A stretch of 64,000 nucleotides of DNA. Origin: Glossina fuscipes. Taxonomy: Eukaryota; Arthropoda; Insecta; Diptera; Glossinidae. The notes beneath the pieces were generated by a model that saw only the letters and a program-made list of their open reading frames with translations, ran no database searches and was not told the DNA's origin. The stretch lies in assembly GCF_014805625.2 (NCBI RefSeq), contig NW_023998423.1, positions 3,102,912 through 3,166,911 on the forward strand, read 5' to 3'. Positions 1 to 14,311 of the stretch are shown piece by piece. Each line of letters starts with the position of its first letter. The stretch's first letter is position 1. Position numbers and translations under genes: made by a program.

Positions 1-106
1 TAATAAAACAAATTTCGTTATTAACCTAAATTTTTCGCCGGCGATGTCTAAAGCATATATCCGGCAACGACGGATGAATTATGTAAAAAAATAAAGTTGC
101 ACAAAC

Positions 107-596
107 CTTGAAAGAGATCTCCAATATTTACAGGATGATAACCACCTTTACGGTAATCCTTTTTCAGTTCTTGTTCTTCATTCTCACTATTCAATTCGGA
201 CTCGTCTTCGTCTTCGGAGTCGTTGGATGGAGTACCCAAATAGGGTTGCTGCTCTATTAAGTCGTATTGCAAGCTAGGTGATGATTGCAAACCACCGCCT
301 CCAGCACTTCCGCCACCATAGCGCATAGTAGTGGTTTCGATAACATCGCCACCGATACCACCGCCGTTGTCCGTTTTCTTATTATATACTTCCGCGACAT
401 AATGATTATTAATAACTTCATCATCTGGCTGCAATTGTGGTGGTGACGGTGGAGATGCTAAATTTACCGGCTGTATCTGGGTTGGCTGATCACCAGACAC
501 ACCATTTGGCTTGCCGCGTTTCTTGTTAGGCTTGTGACGTTTCTTTTTAGCCTGTATAGCCAAAACTCGTCTGTTGACGTCAGACTTTGTGTTCAT
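107..596 (-). CDS. SRPK: SR-protein kinase SRPK, first coding exon (partial)
   Basis: This exon encodes the N-terminus of a serine/arginine-protein kinase, which phosphorylates RS-domain splicing factors. The ATG is at 596-594. The 163 visible residues are a Lys/Arg-rich start (AKKKRHKPNKKRGKPNG), a low-complexity Gly/Pro/Gln middle, an acidic stretch (SNDSEDEDESELNSENEEQE) and then DYRKGGYHPVNIGDLFQG. That last motif is the conserved entry to the SRPK kinase domain, just before the Gly-rich loop. The reading frame leaves homology after the Gly, exactly at a donor CAAG|GTTTGT (intron from 106), so the kinase lobes lie left of the window. Assignment rests on the DYxKGGYHPVxIGDLF signature. Not seen: catalytic residues, spacer and stop. 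The gene is divergent from Xxylt across about 1.3 kb. Confidence 0.88.
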
Positions 597-1937
597 AATA
601 ATGACAAAATACTCGTAATCGGGTCAAATTTGTTTTAACGCCTGCTGTTGTTTTAACTGCTCACTTTTGTATATATTAATAGAAGCGCCAGCAATATCAA
701 GACGTTAAATTTCGTTTGCCTTATCCTACAGAAGTGGAAAATTTATTTTAATTTCTATGGATTGATATTCTAGTTTTGTTGTTTGCTTCCCCGAGATTTA
801 TGGTTTAATAATAATTTAGAACCTTTTCTTTATATCTTCTCTTTATGCTTTTTCGTTTTCAACAACTCGGAAGCATGCAGCACACAAACACATAATTGCA
901 CACACGCACACAATTAAAAATAAATTCACACTCATAAAGATTCTCAATCATTTAATTGAGCAGATCGGGTGGAAGCAAAAAAAAACGAAAAAATTTCTTT
1001 TTCATACGAAATTTGATCGATTGCAACGACTACCGAAAATTGAACGTAAAATTTTTTCCAATGACAGATTATTACACAAATTCCAAAGGCTTATACCTTG
1101 TGTATGTTGAGTTTTGCTTTATGAATTTTCTTATTATTTTGTATAATTCTGCTTCTTTTTTTAACGCTTCTTGTTCAAAAGAAAACTCTACAATTGTGTT
1201 TTTACAGCGAATAGATGAGAAAAATAATGCAAAACTATAACAGAACAACAAAATTTCCTTTCGTACGAATCCGCTTAAAACATGCCGTCTCTTTCACTAT
1301 TCATCCAATCTTGTGTAGAGATAACCGAGACGCTATTGCTCTCTTTCTAATAGTTGTTGTTTTATTTCTCTTGAAAAGTATTGCAATTTATCGGGAACTG
1401 TTCTTAAACACAACTTTTTTTTTCATTTAGAAACTGATTTCTTTAAATTTTTTGTACAATTTATTGATAATTTAGTACATTTGCTTACATGAAAATGTAA
1501 ACAATACGATTATTGAAAAATCTAACATAAAAACATATCGACAGATGTATTTTTATATAAAAAAAAACCACTAATGGCACGATTCGTTGACGGCTGTTGC
1601 TAGTGTTGCCAAGTTTACAAAGTAAATACCTAAAATAATACTCATGTTTTCCTGATCAAAGCATGTAAATATAAATAATGTTAATAATAAATAATAATAA
1701 TAATGAAGAATAAAATGACACATTAATGTATTTTTGAGTCGTACATTCCAGTTAAAAGGTATTACCAACATTAAAATGAGATAAAACAGGTTATGATATT
1801 TTCTAGCAACAATACGGAAAAATGCACCGCAAAATTTTGTAATAACCAGTAACAACATATGATAAATAAGAAAATAACGTACGTGGAGAGAGAGTATAAA
1901 ATATAGAAAATAGTTTGTGTGTTCAGTGGAACATAAC
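597..1937. other. Intergenic region between SRPK and Xxylt (divergent promoters)
   Basis: AT-rich spacer upstream of both SRPK (minus) and Xxylt (plus), so it should carry both promoters. Short open frames here have no protein-like composition and are ignored. An AGTGTTGCCAA element lies at 1602-1612, about 325 bp before the Xxylt ATG. A short CA-rich tract lies near 880-912. Confidence 0.5.
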
Positions 1938-3275
1938 ATGGCCGAGATGTCGCCCGGAGATAAATTAATTAAAATAATTAAATTAGGCCATCTGAAGATG
2001 GCTAAAGTAATGTTTTTAATTATATCTGCTATTGTCTGTATAGTTATTTTTTATGCCAATACAAACATAATCGGACGCAGGTCACTCTTTGCGTTGTTTT
2101 TAAATAATCGTAGCGAGCCCGTAGGTGGAGGAGGATTTGACGACCACACGAGAATAATTGTAGAAAACACTAATCCTACACTGCCACTAGCAAATGCCTA
2201 CGCTTCTTCATCAACTGAAGGAAACAGAAAAGCTCTTGCTATAAAATCGTTGTTAATAAGACCGCCTACTTCAAAAACGGGTGCTTTGGAAATATTTAAT
2301 ATCACGGGAAGCCAAACATCAGATTACAACATATTTGTTATCTACACTAAAGAAAATTATCAATTACACGTAAAGTTTGAATTATTTGCACATAGTTTGC
2401 TAAAATTTTCAACACCTGACGTCTTATTATATCTACATGTATTAACTGATGAAATTAGTGCTCACAGTGTAGATCAGATGTTGGAAAAGGAAGTGCGTCG
2501 TTATAGACGTGCTATTATGTATACCTTATACAATATGCGCTTGTGTGCGGAGCGTGTCGTTGATATTGTAAATTCTATGACACCATACTTTAGTTCTACA
2601 CCGAAATCGTATTACAGCGATTCCTTATTTTTCCTGTCGTTGGGTCTGCATCGCATCGCGGATGAGAGAATGGAACGGGCTGTTTTATTGGACTGCGACA
2701 TAGTCTTCCGGGCAGATGTACGTCTCCTTTTTGCTGAATTTGAACGTTTCTCCAAAGAAAATCTTTTCGGTTTAGCGCCAGAGCTAACTCCAGTCTATCG
2801 TCATATTTTATATCGGTATAGAGCAAATTTTCCCAACACGGACTTTGGTAGCCCTTTCTATATGTCGCCAAATGAACTATATAATTTAGTTTCTGCTGAG
2901 ACCCATACCCATAAAATGCGAAAATCTGAAAAACATCTGCGGCATGGTTATCCGGGTCTCAATTCTGGAGTTGTGCTGCTACACCTCACTGCTATACGTC
3001 ACTCCCGGCTTTATCACGACCAATTGCAAGAAACTGCAATACGTAAATTGACATCGAAGTATATGTTTAAAGGTCACTTGGGCGATCAAGACTTTTTCAC
3101 TTTATTGGGCTATGAATTTCCGAATCTGATTTATCGTCTGGATTGCGTATGGAATCGTCAATTGTGTACATGGTGGAAAGATCATGGCTACAGTGATGTC
3201 TTTGATAAATATTTCACTTGCAAAGGACGTATCAAAATGTATCATGGCAATTGTAATGCTCGGGTACCCGAATAA
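1938..3275 (+). CDS. Xxylt: Xyloside xylosyltransferase (GT8-like type II membrane enzyme)
   Basis: Single-exon gene for a 445-residue protein like XXYLT1, the ER enzyme that adds the second (terminal) alpha-1,3-xylose to O-glucose-xylose on EGF repeats of Notch and similar proteins. I start at the ATG at 1938 (aacATGG context); upstream in-frame codons carry no ATG. A short cytoplasmic tail is followed by one hydrophobic segment around residues 23-41 (VMFLIISAIVCIVIFYA), as in type II glycosyltransferases. The catalytic domain begins around residue 125 (YNIFVIYTKENYQLHVKFEL). A DxD-type metal/UDP-sugar motif DCD sits at 252-254. Family blocks GYPGLNSGVVLLHL (about 337) and GHLGDQDFF (about 379) and a C-terminal HGNCN (about 436) are all present. 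A polyadenylation signal follows at 3631. I see no frameshift or truncation. Confidence 0.9.
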   Translation: MAEMSPGDKLIKIIKLGHLKMAKVMFLIISAIVCIVIFYANTNIIGRRSLFALFLNNRSEPVGGGGFDDHTRIIVENTNPTLPLANAYASSSTEGNRKALAIKSLLIRPPTSKTGALEIFNITGSQTSDYNIFVIYTKENYQLHVKFELFAHSLLKFSTPDVLLYLHVLTDEISAHSVDQMLEKEVRRYRRAIMYTLYNMRLCAERVVDIVNSMTPYFSSTPKSYYSDSLFFLSLGLHRIADERMERAVLLDCDIVFRADVRLLFAEFERFSKENLFGLAPELTPVYRHILYRYRANFPNTDFGSPFYMSPNELYNLVSAETHTHKMRKSEKHLRHGYPGLNSGVVLLHLTAIRHSRLYHDQLQETAIRKLTSKYMFKGHLGDQDFFTLLGYEFPNLIYRLDCVWNRQLCTWWKDHGYSDVFDKYFTCKGRIKMYHGNCNARVPE

Positions 3276-3630
3276 TGAAATCAATAAGTCCAAGGAATGC
3301 CGATAATGGCAGATTAAAGGACGTTAAACTTATGCATCTCATATGTTAGTTAACTAGTTAGTTATGTAAATTTTTCTTACTGAAATAACAAATTTCAACG
3401 AAAATTTTCTCCTTAGCATCTTAGTTAGTGCCCTATAATCTCCTCCTCATAAGTATTTATTTCTCTTAATGATTGTGATATCCTTTCAAAAGCCATCATT
3501 ATACATACATATAAGTGTTTGAAAAATATTTAAAATTTATCTGCCTATATAATTAGGCTATTTAGAAATACATACATATACAATTATGCATAACAGAAAA
3601 TTGTAAAATTGTAAGATTGAAAGTGACTTG

Positions 3631-3636
3631 AATAAA
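3631..3636 (+). terminator. Polyadenylation signal of Xxylt
   Basis: A canonical AATAAA lies 356 bp after the Xxylt stop codon and is followed by a T-rich stretch. It is the first good plus-strand signal after the gene. The position is inferred, not shown by cDNA. Confidence 0.5.
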
Positions 3637-3796
3637 ACATTCCATTTGTTTAACAATGACTACATTAGCTTTTCCCCATTGTTGAAACTACGATATGTAA
3701 TAATATAAGTTCGAAGTTCCGGATGAAGCATCGATTAGAATTTGTTCATAATGTTGTGCAGAAAATTGCAAATTTGCGAATTATTATTATTACTAT

Positions 3797-3870
3797 AATT
3801 AAGTTCCACCTAATGGGTTTCTCCATAAATTAAGTTCCACCCAATGGTCCTCTCCATAAATTAAGTTCTA
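3797..3870. repeat. Tandem repeat, 31-bp unit, about 2.3 copies
   Basis: The string AATTAAGTTCCACC recurs at 3797 and 3828, and as AATTAAGTTCTAAC at 3859. Between the copies lies TAATGGGTTTCTCCATA or CCAATGGTCCTCTCCATA. The spacing is 31 bp with a few substitutions per unit. Confidence 0.7.
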
Positions 3871-4139
3871 ACTATCAATATAATTTAGTCGGACGGATAG
3901 ACAAGCTTAGACCGATTCAGAGAGTGACCCTGAATCGAAATGTAGGTCTATCTCAAGTGCTTCTAGCTGTTGCAAAAATACACACAGCTTGAGAAGTAAA
4001 TTGAAAGGCTAAAATTTATCGTCCTTGACATTTGAACCGCTTACTCGCCCACTCAGGCAGATAAAATCACAACGTAAGCCAAGCAGAATATTTAAAACTG
4101 TTTTGCCCTTAAACGAAGATATATTATCTGCCTAAGAAT

Positions 4140-4260
4140 GCGTTAATTATAATGCGAACGATACTATCGATGTGGGTATCAAATGAAAAGACTTGGGGAG
4201 TAGAATGCGACAAGCTAAGTGTTCTAATTCTTTTCATCCTATTCGATTATTTGAAGCCTC
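4140..4260 (+). repeat. Interspersed repeat fragment (GGTATCAAATGAAA family)
   Basis: Contains TATCGATGTGGGTATCAAAT followed by GAAAAGACTTGGGGAGTAG. The reverse complement of 25140-25240 carries nearly the same order of words, so the two are diverged copies of one family. The wider class is, to my knowledge, common in dipteran introns; I do not assign a family name. Confidence 0.55.
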
Positions 4261-4841
4261 CATATATATTAAAATCGTTCTAACGTAATTTTCTGATTTA
4301 TATTTTGTTACGTCTTAAAGAGTTTTTTATATAATAAGACAACAAGTTTTTCGCAAAATTTTGCTTATAAAACGATTTGTCCAACTCTCCGAAATATTGT
4401 TTAAACATCCATCATCTTCTACTTAAAAAAATCCTGTCAAACATGAGAAACTACAGTAAATTTCTTGAAGAAGCACGAATTATACCAACATATATGCATT
4501 AGACCTCTTCCCATTAAGAGAACCGTAGTTGCCACATGTACTTAAGATGAACCGCATTTATCGGACCCTGTAGGTCTATTTCTCAGTGAAAGGAGGTGTA
4601 TACATAATAAATATGTTCATAACATATGTAAGTATTATGTATATATAATAAATGTATATGTAATAACTATATATGTATGTAAAACACATACATATATATA
4701 TAAGCTATGTACCATATATAAATTATTTAACAATCGAGCTAGCTCTCACACATAACAAAATGAATTTGATAAATATAAGGTGGGGTGAGGCGGACTTCCG
4801 CTGCACGTTTGATCGATGGTCATTGAATTGCGCATGCATTT

Positions 4842-4854
4842 CAAGAGAGAGAAT

Positions 4855-4886
<32 letters not shown>

Positions 4887-4887
4887 G
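4842..4887. repeat. GA microsatellite
   Basis: An imperfect (GA)n run broken by ATG and CA interruptions. Simple sequence with no gene. Confidence 0.85.
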
Positions 4888-5929
4888 TTAGGAATTCAAC
4901 GAGTACGGGAGATACCTTCTCAAAGAGATATGGCTGAAGTACTGATCCATCCTCACCAATCGGTCGGTTGCAAATATTTAAAAGGAATATGAAACATCTT
5001 CCAAGTGGATGACGCCGTCATTTTAGAAATATGCCAATCTACCCGAAGCGATAATTTTTTTATATAGTGTGTTGATTTGTTTCTACTAACACGATTTTTA
5101 CATTCAATTAATATTGTTCAGCAACGTTGTTGTTGTTCTTTCGACACGATCGTTATCCTCTTGCTGCTTATTTTAGTTAATGGCAGTTTCAACGAACAAA
5201 ATGCAAATGCAACTGTTTCCTTTCTGCCAAGGATTTACAGTCAGTAAGAATGCTCAACAAAGAGTTCGTTTAGATTACTAGATTTCTACAAGAAGCGAAA
5301 GTAATAGTAATTTTTATATTTTATGTATTTTTTTTTTTTTTTTTTTTTTATAATTTAATTATTAATAGTAACACTTTATATAAATACATTAGAATGACGA
5401 TTCGCTAAAAAGATATTAGTTGGTTCATCATTCAAGAATCAAAACATTTCGATCAATATTTTTAGCAGAGTGCAACGTTGCATTCGTACAGTACATTAAA
5501 ATTTGATTCGCTCTTGCATTCCGTTTCATTATTTATCATAAAGTTTCAGCTCCTTGGTTTTTTCTTTTGTGTCTGTGTATGTATTTTAAGTGTTGAAAAT
5601 TACTGTTTTTTAAATTTATATTTTGAAGAAAAAAAGCTTATTTCTTGTTCTTTAACTCTACCTCATCATTATCAACATCGCTATAATTATTAATTCAATC
5701 ATTGTGAATATTTTGATTGAATAAAAAAAATGTTCTTTTTCATTTTATGCTATATTATTATTTTTGGGCTTTTTTGTGTGTGTGTATGAGTGTTTCGTTA
5801 GCTATAAATCAATTATTTCACTACGATATTACAGCTAAAGTTGGGGAAAACATTGTATGAATGAAATTTTTTTCAATATATGAGATTGCTGGTGAAAACG
5901 ATGCTTGTGATGTTTTTTGCGGTCACGCT

Positions 5930-10508
<4,579 letters not shown>

Positions 10509-12002
10509 GTTAACCTAAGAAAATGTACGCACAGCACAGAACGGACAAAAGAAAAAAAATTACTTAAAAATTTTCACTTATTTTTATATGCAAACACATG
10601 TACGCATATTTATAAAACACTACTACTACACGGCAAGCGCATCAACAATAATAATACATATGTATAAAGTAAAAACGACAATATTAATGTCGTCTTTCCA
10701 AATGGTCTCAACGTGTACATATACATACAAAGTTTAGCACGCACACTCTCAAATGCACTTGTATGCATATGTGTATGCGTGCATATATGAATGTGTGTGT
10801 GCGTGTAAGTTTTCATGTATGGCTGCGTGTTAGAGACAAAGCGATAAATACATAATACCAACAACAATAAATTGATTTAATTACAGAAATCGTAATCCAC
10901 AACTAGCCCGAAGAAAAGGCGACCAGCAACTCAAAATTGATTAGCTCTTATTGTTTATTCAAAACTTTATCAGGTTTTGGACAGGGCTTTCTTGCCAAGA
11001 AAAAAAAAAGTGCAAAAAGCTTTTATATTTGTTTATACACACGCGTGTTTAAAATTGACATATTAAAGTTAATCTTTAAGCAACTCCCGTTATTCAGACA
11101 CTTTTCTTAAGATGTGCAACCAACCACAATTAAAAATATTCCATTACTAAAGTATTGTGTTGCCATAAGTTTGTAAGAATTGTGACAAGGCTGCCGAGTT
11201 TCAAAATACGAAAACAAGTATTTTTTGCGCTAAGTACAGGGAAAAGGTTTTGGGCGTGCAAAATACACAAAGGCGTAACAATTTTATGATTAGTGGTTAG
11301 TAACTGTTTGTAGATGGTATTGGTGTGGTTAGTAGTCATTTGTAGATGGTATTTTGATCATAATTCATGCAAGTATGGTTAATAGCGCTAATGTCTTTAT
11401 GAGAAATAAGCAAGCAATCCAATATAAGCATTAATTAATCAAACCAAAACTAAGGTCAAACCCAAAATTACTAAATAAAATTTTGTTTCTACTCAATCCA
11501 TTAATTTCATAATGACGTAGTAAAATGAAAAAAAATGGTGTAAAATTTATTAAACATCGGGATATCGTGTGGTAGTTTAAAAATACCTTATTCTCTTTCC
11601 GATTTATAATATCAATTCAATCTCAATTGCATTTTTTCGTATCTGATTAAGAAATGTTATGCTAAATATTAGTTTTTAATTATTCCATTTTCAGAATTAT
11701 TTTTTTTTCAAAAATGTAATAAAGGATGTTTTAGACCAAAATTGAATACAGTAACTAAAAATTGGAGCAGTTCGCAATCTCTTTCTTTTTTTAGAGATCT
11801 CGCAGGCCAAATGAAAACAGCTGTACAATGAGTTTATTTAAAGATTTCGAAAAAGATTTCTTGCCCTTGAACAGCTGTTTTTCTTGTTTAGTTTGCTAAA
11901 CTCAAGTTTGTCGTTGGCGCTATCTTGCAACTCTGCTCGCAAAAAGAACAAAATTGCTTTTATTTTATTTTTGTTCAATCTTTTGAAAAAAATTTAGTTT
12001 CC
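10509..12002. other. Upstream region shared by sxc and Chrac-16
   Basis: The genes diverge here. The sxc side should hold its non-coding first exon and promoter. The Chrac-16 side holds two CAGCTGT E-box-like sites. The rest is AT-rich with GT/CA-rich stretches (10780-10805) and no supported coding frame. Confidence 0.5.
11818..11880 (+). promoter_or_regulatory. Paired E-box-like CAGCTG sites upstream of Chrac-16
   Basis: AACAGCTGTA and AACAGCTGTT lie about 50 bp apart, 120-190 bp before the Chrac-16 ATG. CAGCTGTT is one of the recurrent core-promoter motifs of Drosophila housekeeping genes. A promoter role here is inference from motif and position. Confidence 0.4.
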
Positions 12003-12385
12003 ATGGAAACAGAATTACCACATACGCGAATTCGCACTATTATGAAAAGTTCATTGGATACTGGTCAAATAACAAATGAAGTTCTTTATTTAATGACCAA
12101 GTCTACAGTGAGTTTCAATGAGAAATTCTTAAATTGTCATTGACTAATTTTTTTTTGCCGTCACAGGAAATGTTCATTAAGCATTTCACTAAGGAAGCAT
12201 ATTCCAACGTCAAAAAGACTACCAATATTCTAAAGTATGAGCACTTAGCTGATCTGGTACAAAATAATGAAAATTTGGAGTTTCTCTTGCAAATCGTTCC
12301 ACAAAAGATTACAGTGAAAAATCTCCAAGGCTTGCTCAAGCAAGATGAGAGTAGTGGTGAATCTTCATCAGAGGAAGACAACTAG
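12003..12385 (+). CDS. Chrac-16: Chrac-16, histone-fold subunit of the CHRAC remodeller
   Basis: Two exons, 12003-12107 and 12167-12385, joined over a 59-bp GT-AG intron (ACA|GTGAGT ... TCACAG|GAA), give 107 residues. The protein is a short NF-YC/CHRAC1-type histone fold. LPHTRIRTIMKSS forms helix 1 and the first loop, GQITNEVLYLMTKSTEMFIKHF the long middle helix, and ILKYEHLADLVQNNENLEFL plus IVPQKITVKNLQGLL the C-terminal part, followed by an acidic Ser/Glu tail. The human homologue has the same order (PLSRIRVIMKSSPE, FQFLADILPKKI). In flies the partner is Chrac-14, and the pair binds DNA and helps ACF1/ISWI slide nucleosomes. The gene converges on Dcp1; the stops are about 260 bp apart. 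Confidence 0.9.
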
Positions 12386-12643
12386 AACCATCCAATGCAA
12401 AAAAAACATCGATTATATACGTTCAGAATATTTAGTTTATGAAAAGTTACTCTCAAGAATTTCATTTCTCATTTTCAACATTAAAACAAATTAAGTTTCT
12501 ATCAAAAAAAAAAAAAAAAAGAAAAAAAAAGAAATAGGTTATATTATTAAAGAGGCCTCTATTCATATTTGTAGTGGAATTATTGTGTTTGCATGATGAA
12601 TGGGTTATCCCATCTTCGTTTTCGTCTAAGTCGGCCATCGTTT
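12386..12643. other. Convergent 3' spacer between Chrac-16 and Dcp1
   Basis: This 258-bp spacer holds both 3' ends. It includes an A-rich run near 12506-12534. On the minus strand an AATAAA overlaps the Dcp1 stop codon (CAATAAAA), which is probably too early to be used. No clean plus-strand AATAAA is seen, so the transcripts may overlap. Confidence 0.5.
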
Positions 12644-13981
12644 TTATTGATATGTGCCAAATTTGGTTAACGTCTTTAGGTAAGCATCGTGCAATTTTTG
12701 TACGAATTCCTCGTCGTTTTGTATCAAGTAATTGAAAGCCTGAACAAATTGGTATTTGTTAAGTGGCTCTTGTTTGTTCACTGGTAAGTGATGAATGGTG
12801 TCCTCTTGTGCAGTTGCTGGTGCTTTGTCGAACATAGTAGGGGGCATAAGAGCCGGCTTATTAGTTGCCTCTGACAAAATTGGAGCAGCATGTTGTTGCA
12901 AATTTAGATTAGAGAATATTTTGCTAAGTGCTATTTGCTCTCCAGGTAGAGTACTTGGTGAACATGTCGCTGCTTGTAAGGCCTTAGCGAAACCGAAGTC
13001 AGGCCCCTTATTTGTAGCAGCTGTCAAGGGTTTTATATCCAATGCTCCACTACTGCATTGTCGAGGCAATTTTTTCACAAACATTGGATTAGAATTGTCC
13101 ATAGCGACACTTTCTAATAGTGAACAAGACAATCTGGTTGTTCCGTTGCTTGTTGTCCCTTCTTGCTGCAGTGGCACTTGTTGTGGCGTGTGGTATAGGG
13201 CATTTCCATCGTCTATGAGTGCCGTTGTTTGCGGCCCGGGTGCTATATCACGTTGTTGTTTTTCCACTTGTTCTACTGATAGAGTATTCGGTAAAATCCG
13301 TGGCGTATAGGATATATCTGCTGTTGGTTTGGCTGCAGCAAAAAATTTCAAAACATTGCCCGATGCTATATTTTGTGGAGCTGCTGGTTGGGTATGCTGG
13401 GCTTGTTGTTGAGGCTGCTGCTGCACCGGCTGATGATTATTGACATTATTATTAGCCGATGCAGAATTTGCTTGTTGTGTAATGTTAAAAATTTGTTGGG
13501 CATCCGATAGCATCTTGAATATACTCAAGTTATAATTATCTTCTTTGGCTTGAGTTCCATCTACCGCATTCTCCCTATTATTTTCGATGCTCGTTGTCGC
13601 AGCACTTTGAACCAATTCACTTACCAGTTTACTGATGCGTTCGCATTCAAGACTATTATAAAACCAGAAACCTCGTATGCGTGATCTTTCATTGCGATAC
13701 AAAAGAAAAGGTGCTTGCGCCTGCAATTCCAAGTGATTGGTGATTGGTTCTACAAAAGAAGTTGTATTAAGACGATTATTTATGAAAATACTGTGAAAGG
13801 GTTGCGCATTGCGGCTGTAAATAAAAAAGGCACCCTCTACGTCCGTTTTCTCCCATTCGTTTTGCTCCGAATTGAATATATAGAATGCCACATGTGATGA
13901 TGTATCAACTATGTCTTTTGCGTAAGGATCAACCTTTTTAATGGCCGCTAAATTCATACGCGTTTTGCTCTTATCTGCCAT
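12644..13981 (-). CDS. Dcp1: Decapping protein 1 (Dcp1), intronless
   Basis: A 445-residue activator of the Dcp2 mRNA-decapping enzyme, acting in cytoplasmic P-bodies. I start at MADKSKTRMNL (13981); an in-frame upstream ATG at 14038 would add a Lys-rich 19-residue leader with no family match. The EVH1-like domain spans about residues 8-125: SSHVAFYIFNSEQNEWEKTD, EGAFFIYSRNAQPFHSIFIN and RIRGFWFYNSLECERI are the expected strands and helix. A long disordered Gln/Asn/Ala middle follows. The last 40 or so residues (LNKYQFVQAFNYLIQNDEEF onward) match the conserved C-terminal trimerisation helix region of metazoan DCP1. No stop or frameshift interrupts it. It diverges from IntS1, with 330 bp between start codons. 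Confidence 0.93.
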   Translation of the reverse strand: MADKSKTRMNLAAIKKVDPYAKDIVDTSSHVAFYIFNSEQNEWEKTDVEGAFFIYSRNAQPFHSIFINNRLNTTSFVEPITNHLELQAQAPFLLYRNERSRIRGFWFYNSLECERISKLVSELVQSAATTSIENNRENAVDGTQAKEDNYNLSIFKMLSDAQQIFNITQQANSASANNNVNNHQPVQQQPQQQAQHTQPAAPQNIASGNVLKFFAAAKPTADISYTPRILPNTLSVEQVEKQQRDIAPGPQTTALIDDGNALYHTPQQVPLQQEGTTSNGTTRLSCSLLESVAMDNSNPMFVKKLPRQCSSGALDIKPLTAATNKGPDFGFAKALQAATCSPSTLPGEQIALSKIFSNLNLQQHAAPILSEATNKPALMPPTMFDKAPATAQEDTIHHLPVNKQEPLNKYQFVQAFNYLIQNDEEFVQKLHDAYLKTLTKFGTYQ

Positions 13982-14311
13982 TTCAGTTTCTTTTTTCTTT
14001 CCGACTTTTTTGCAAAGGATTTTTTGGATTTTTCGCAAAATCGAGATTTGTTAAATTAGCAATCAAGAGCGAGAAATTTCAATAGCTTTACTTTTTGTTG
14101 GTTGTTACTATCAATGTTGCTGCAGTAGATAACAACGACAGGAATAAAATGGTATTAAAACATAGATTGCAAAATATGACATAAAAAAAAGTGCAAAGCT
14201 ACCCTGTTCACTTCGATTTGTTGTTGTCGGCTATTATTTTGATTAGTTTATGTGCATTTTATAAATTTTTGTAGAAGAAGTAGAAGAATCGCATTGTTTT
14301 CCTAAATAATT
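13982..14311. promoter_or_regulatory. Bidirectional promoter region of Dcp1 and IntS1
   Basis: Only 330 bp separate the divergent ATGs of Dcp1 (minus) and IntS1 (plus), so both promoters and 5' UTRs must fit here. No TATA box stands out in either direction, in keeping with housekeeping genes. The role is inferred from layout. Confidence 0.6.

Larger units (their letters stand above)
3276..5929. other. Intergenic region between Xxylt and sxc 3' ends, with repeats
   Basis: Xxylt and sxc converge here, so the flanks hold both 3' UTRs. The middle is repetitive: a 31-bp tandem unit (3797-3870), pieces of interspersed repeats (about 3885-3960 and 4140-4260), AT-rich TATATA/ATGTAT tracts (4600-4720), a GA tract (4842-4887) and a T-run near 5330-5349. 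No coding frame here looks real. Confidence 0.5.

Noticed and set aside
956..1430. Open frames on plus between SRPK and Xxylt
   Set aside because: Low-complexity, Phe/Asn/Lys-rich, no similarity, and one lacks an ATG.
1571..1939. 122-codon open frame on minus, upstream of Xxylt
   Set aside because: AT-driven hydrophobic composition (many F, Y, L, I) in the Xxylt 5' flank; no family resemblance.
12795..13310. 171-codon frame antisense to Dcp1
   Set aside because: Shadow of the Dcp1 coding frame; the Dcp1 frame has the domain matches.
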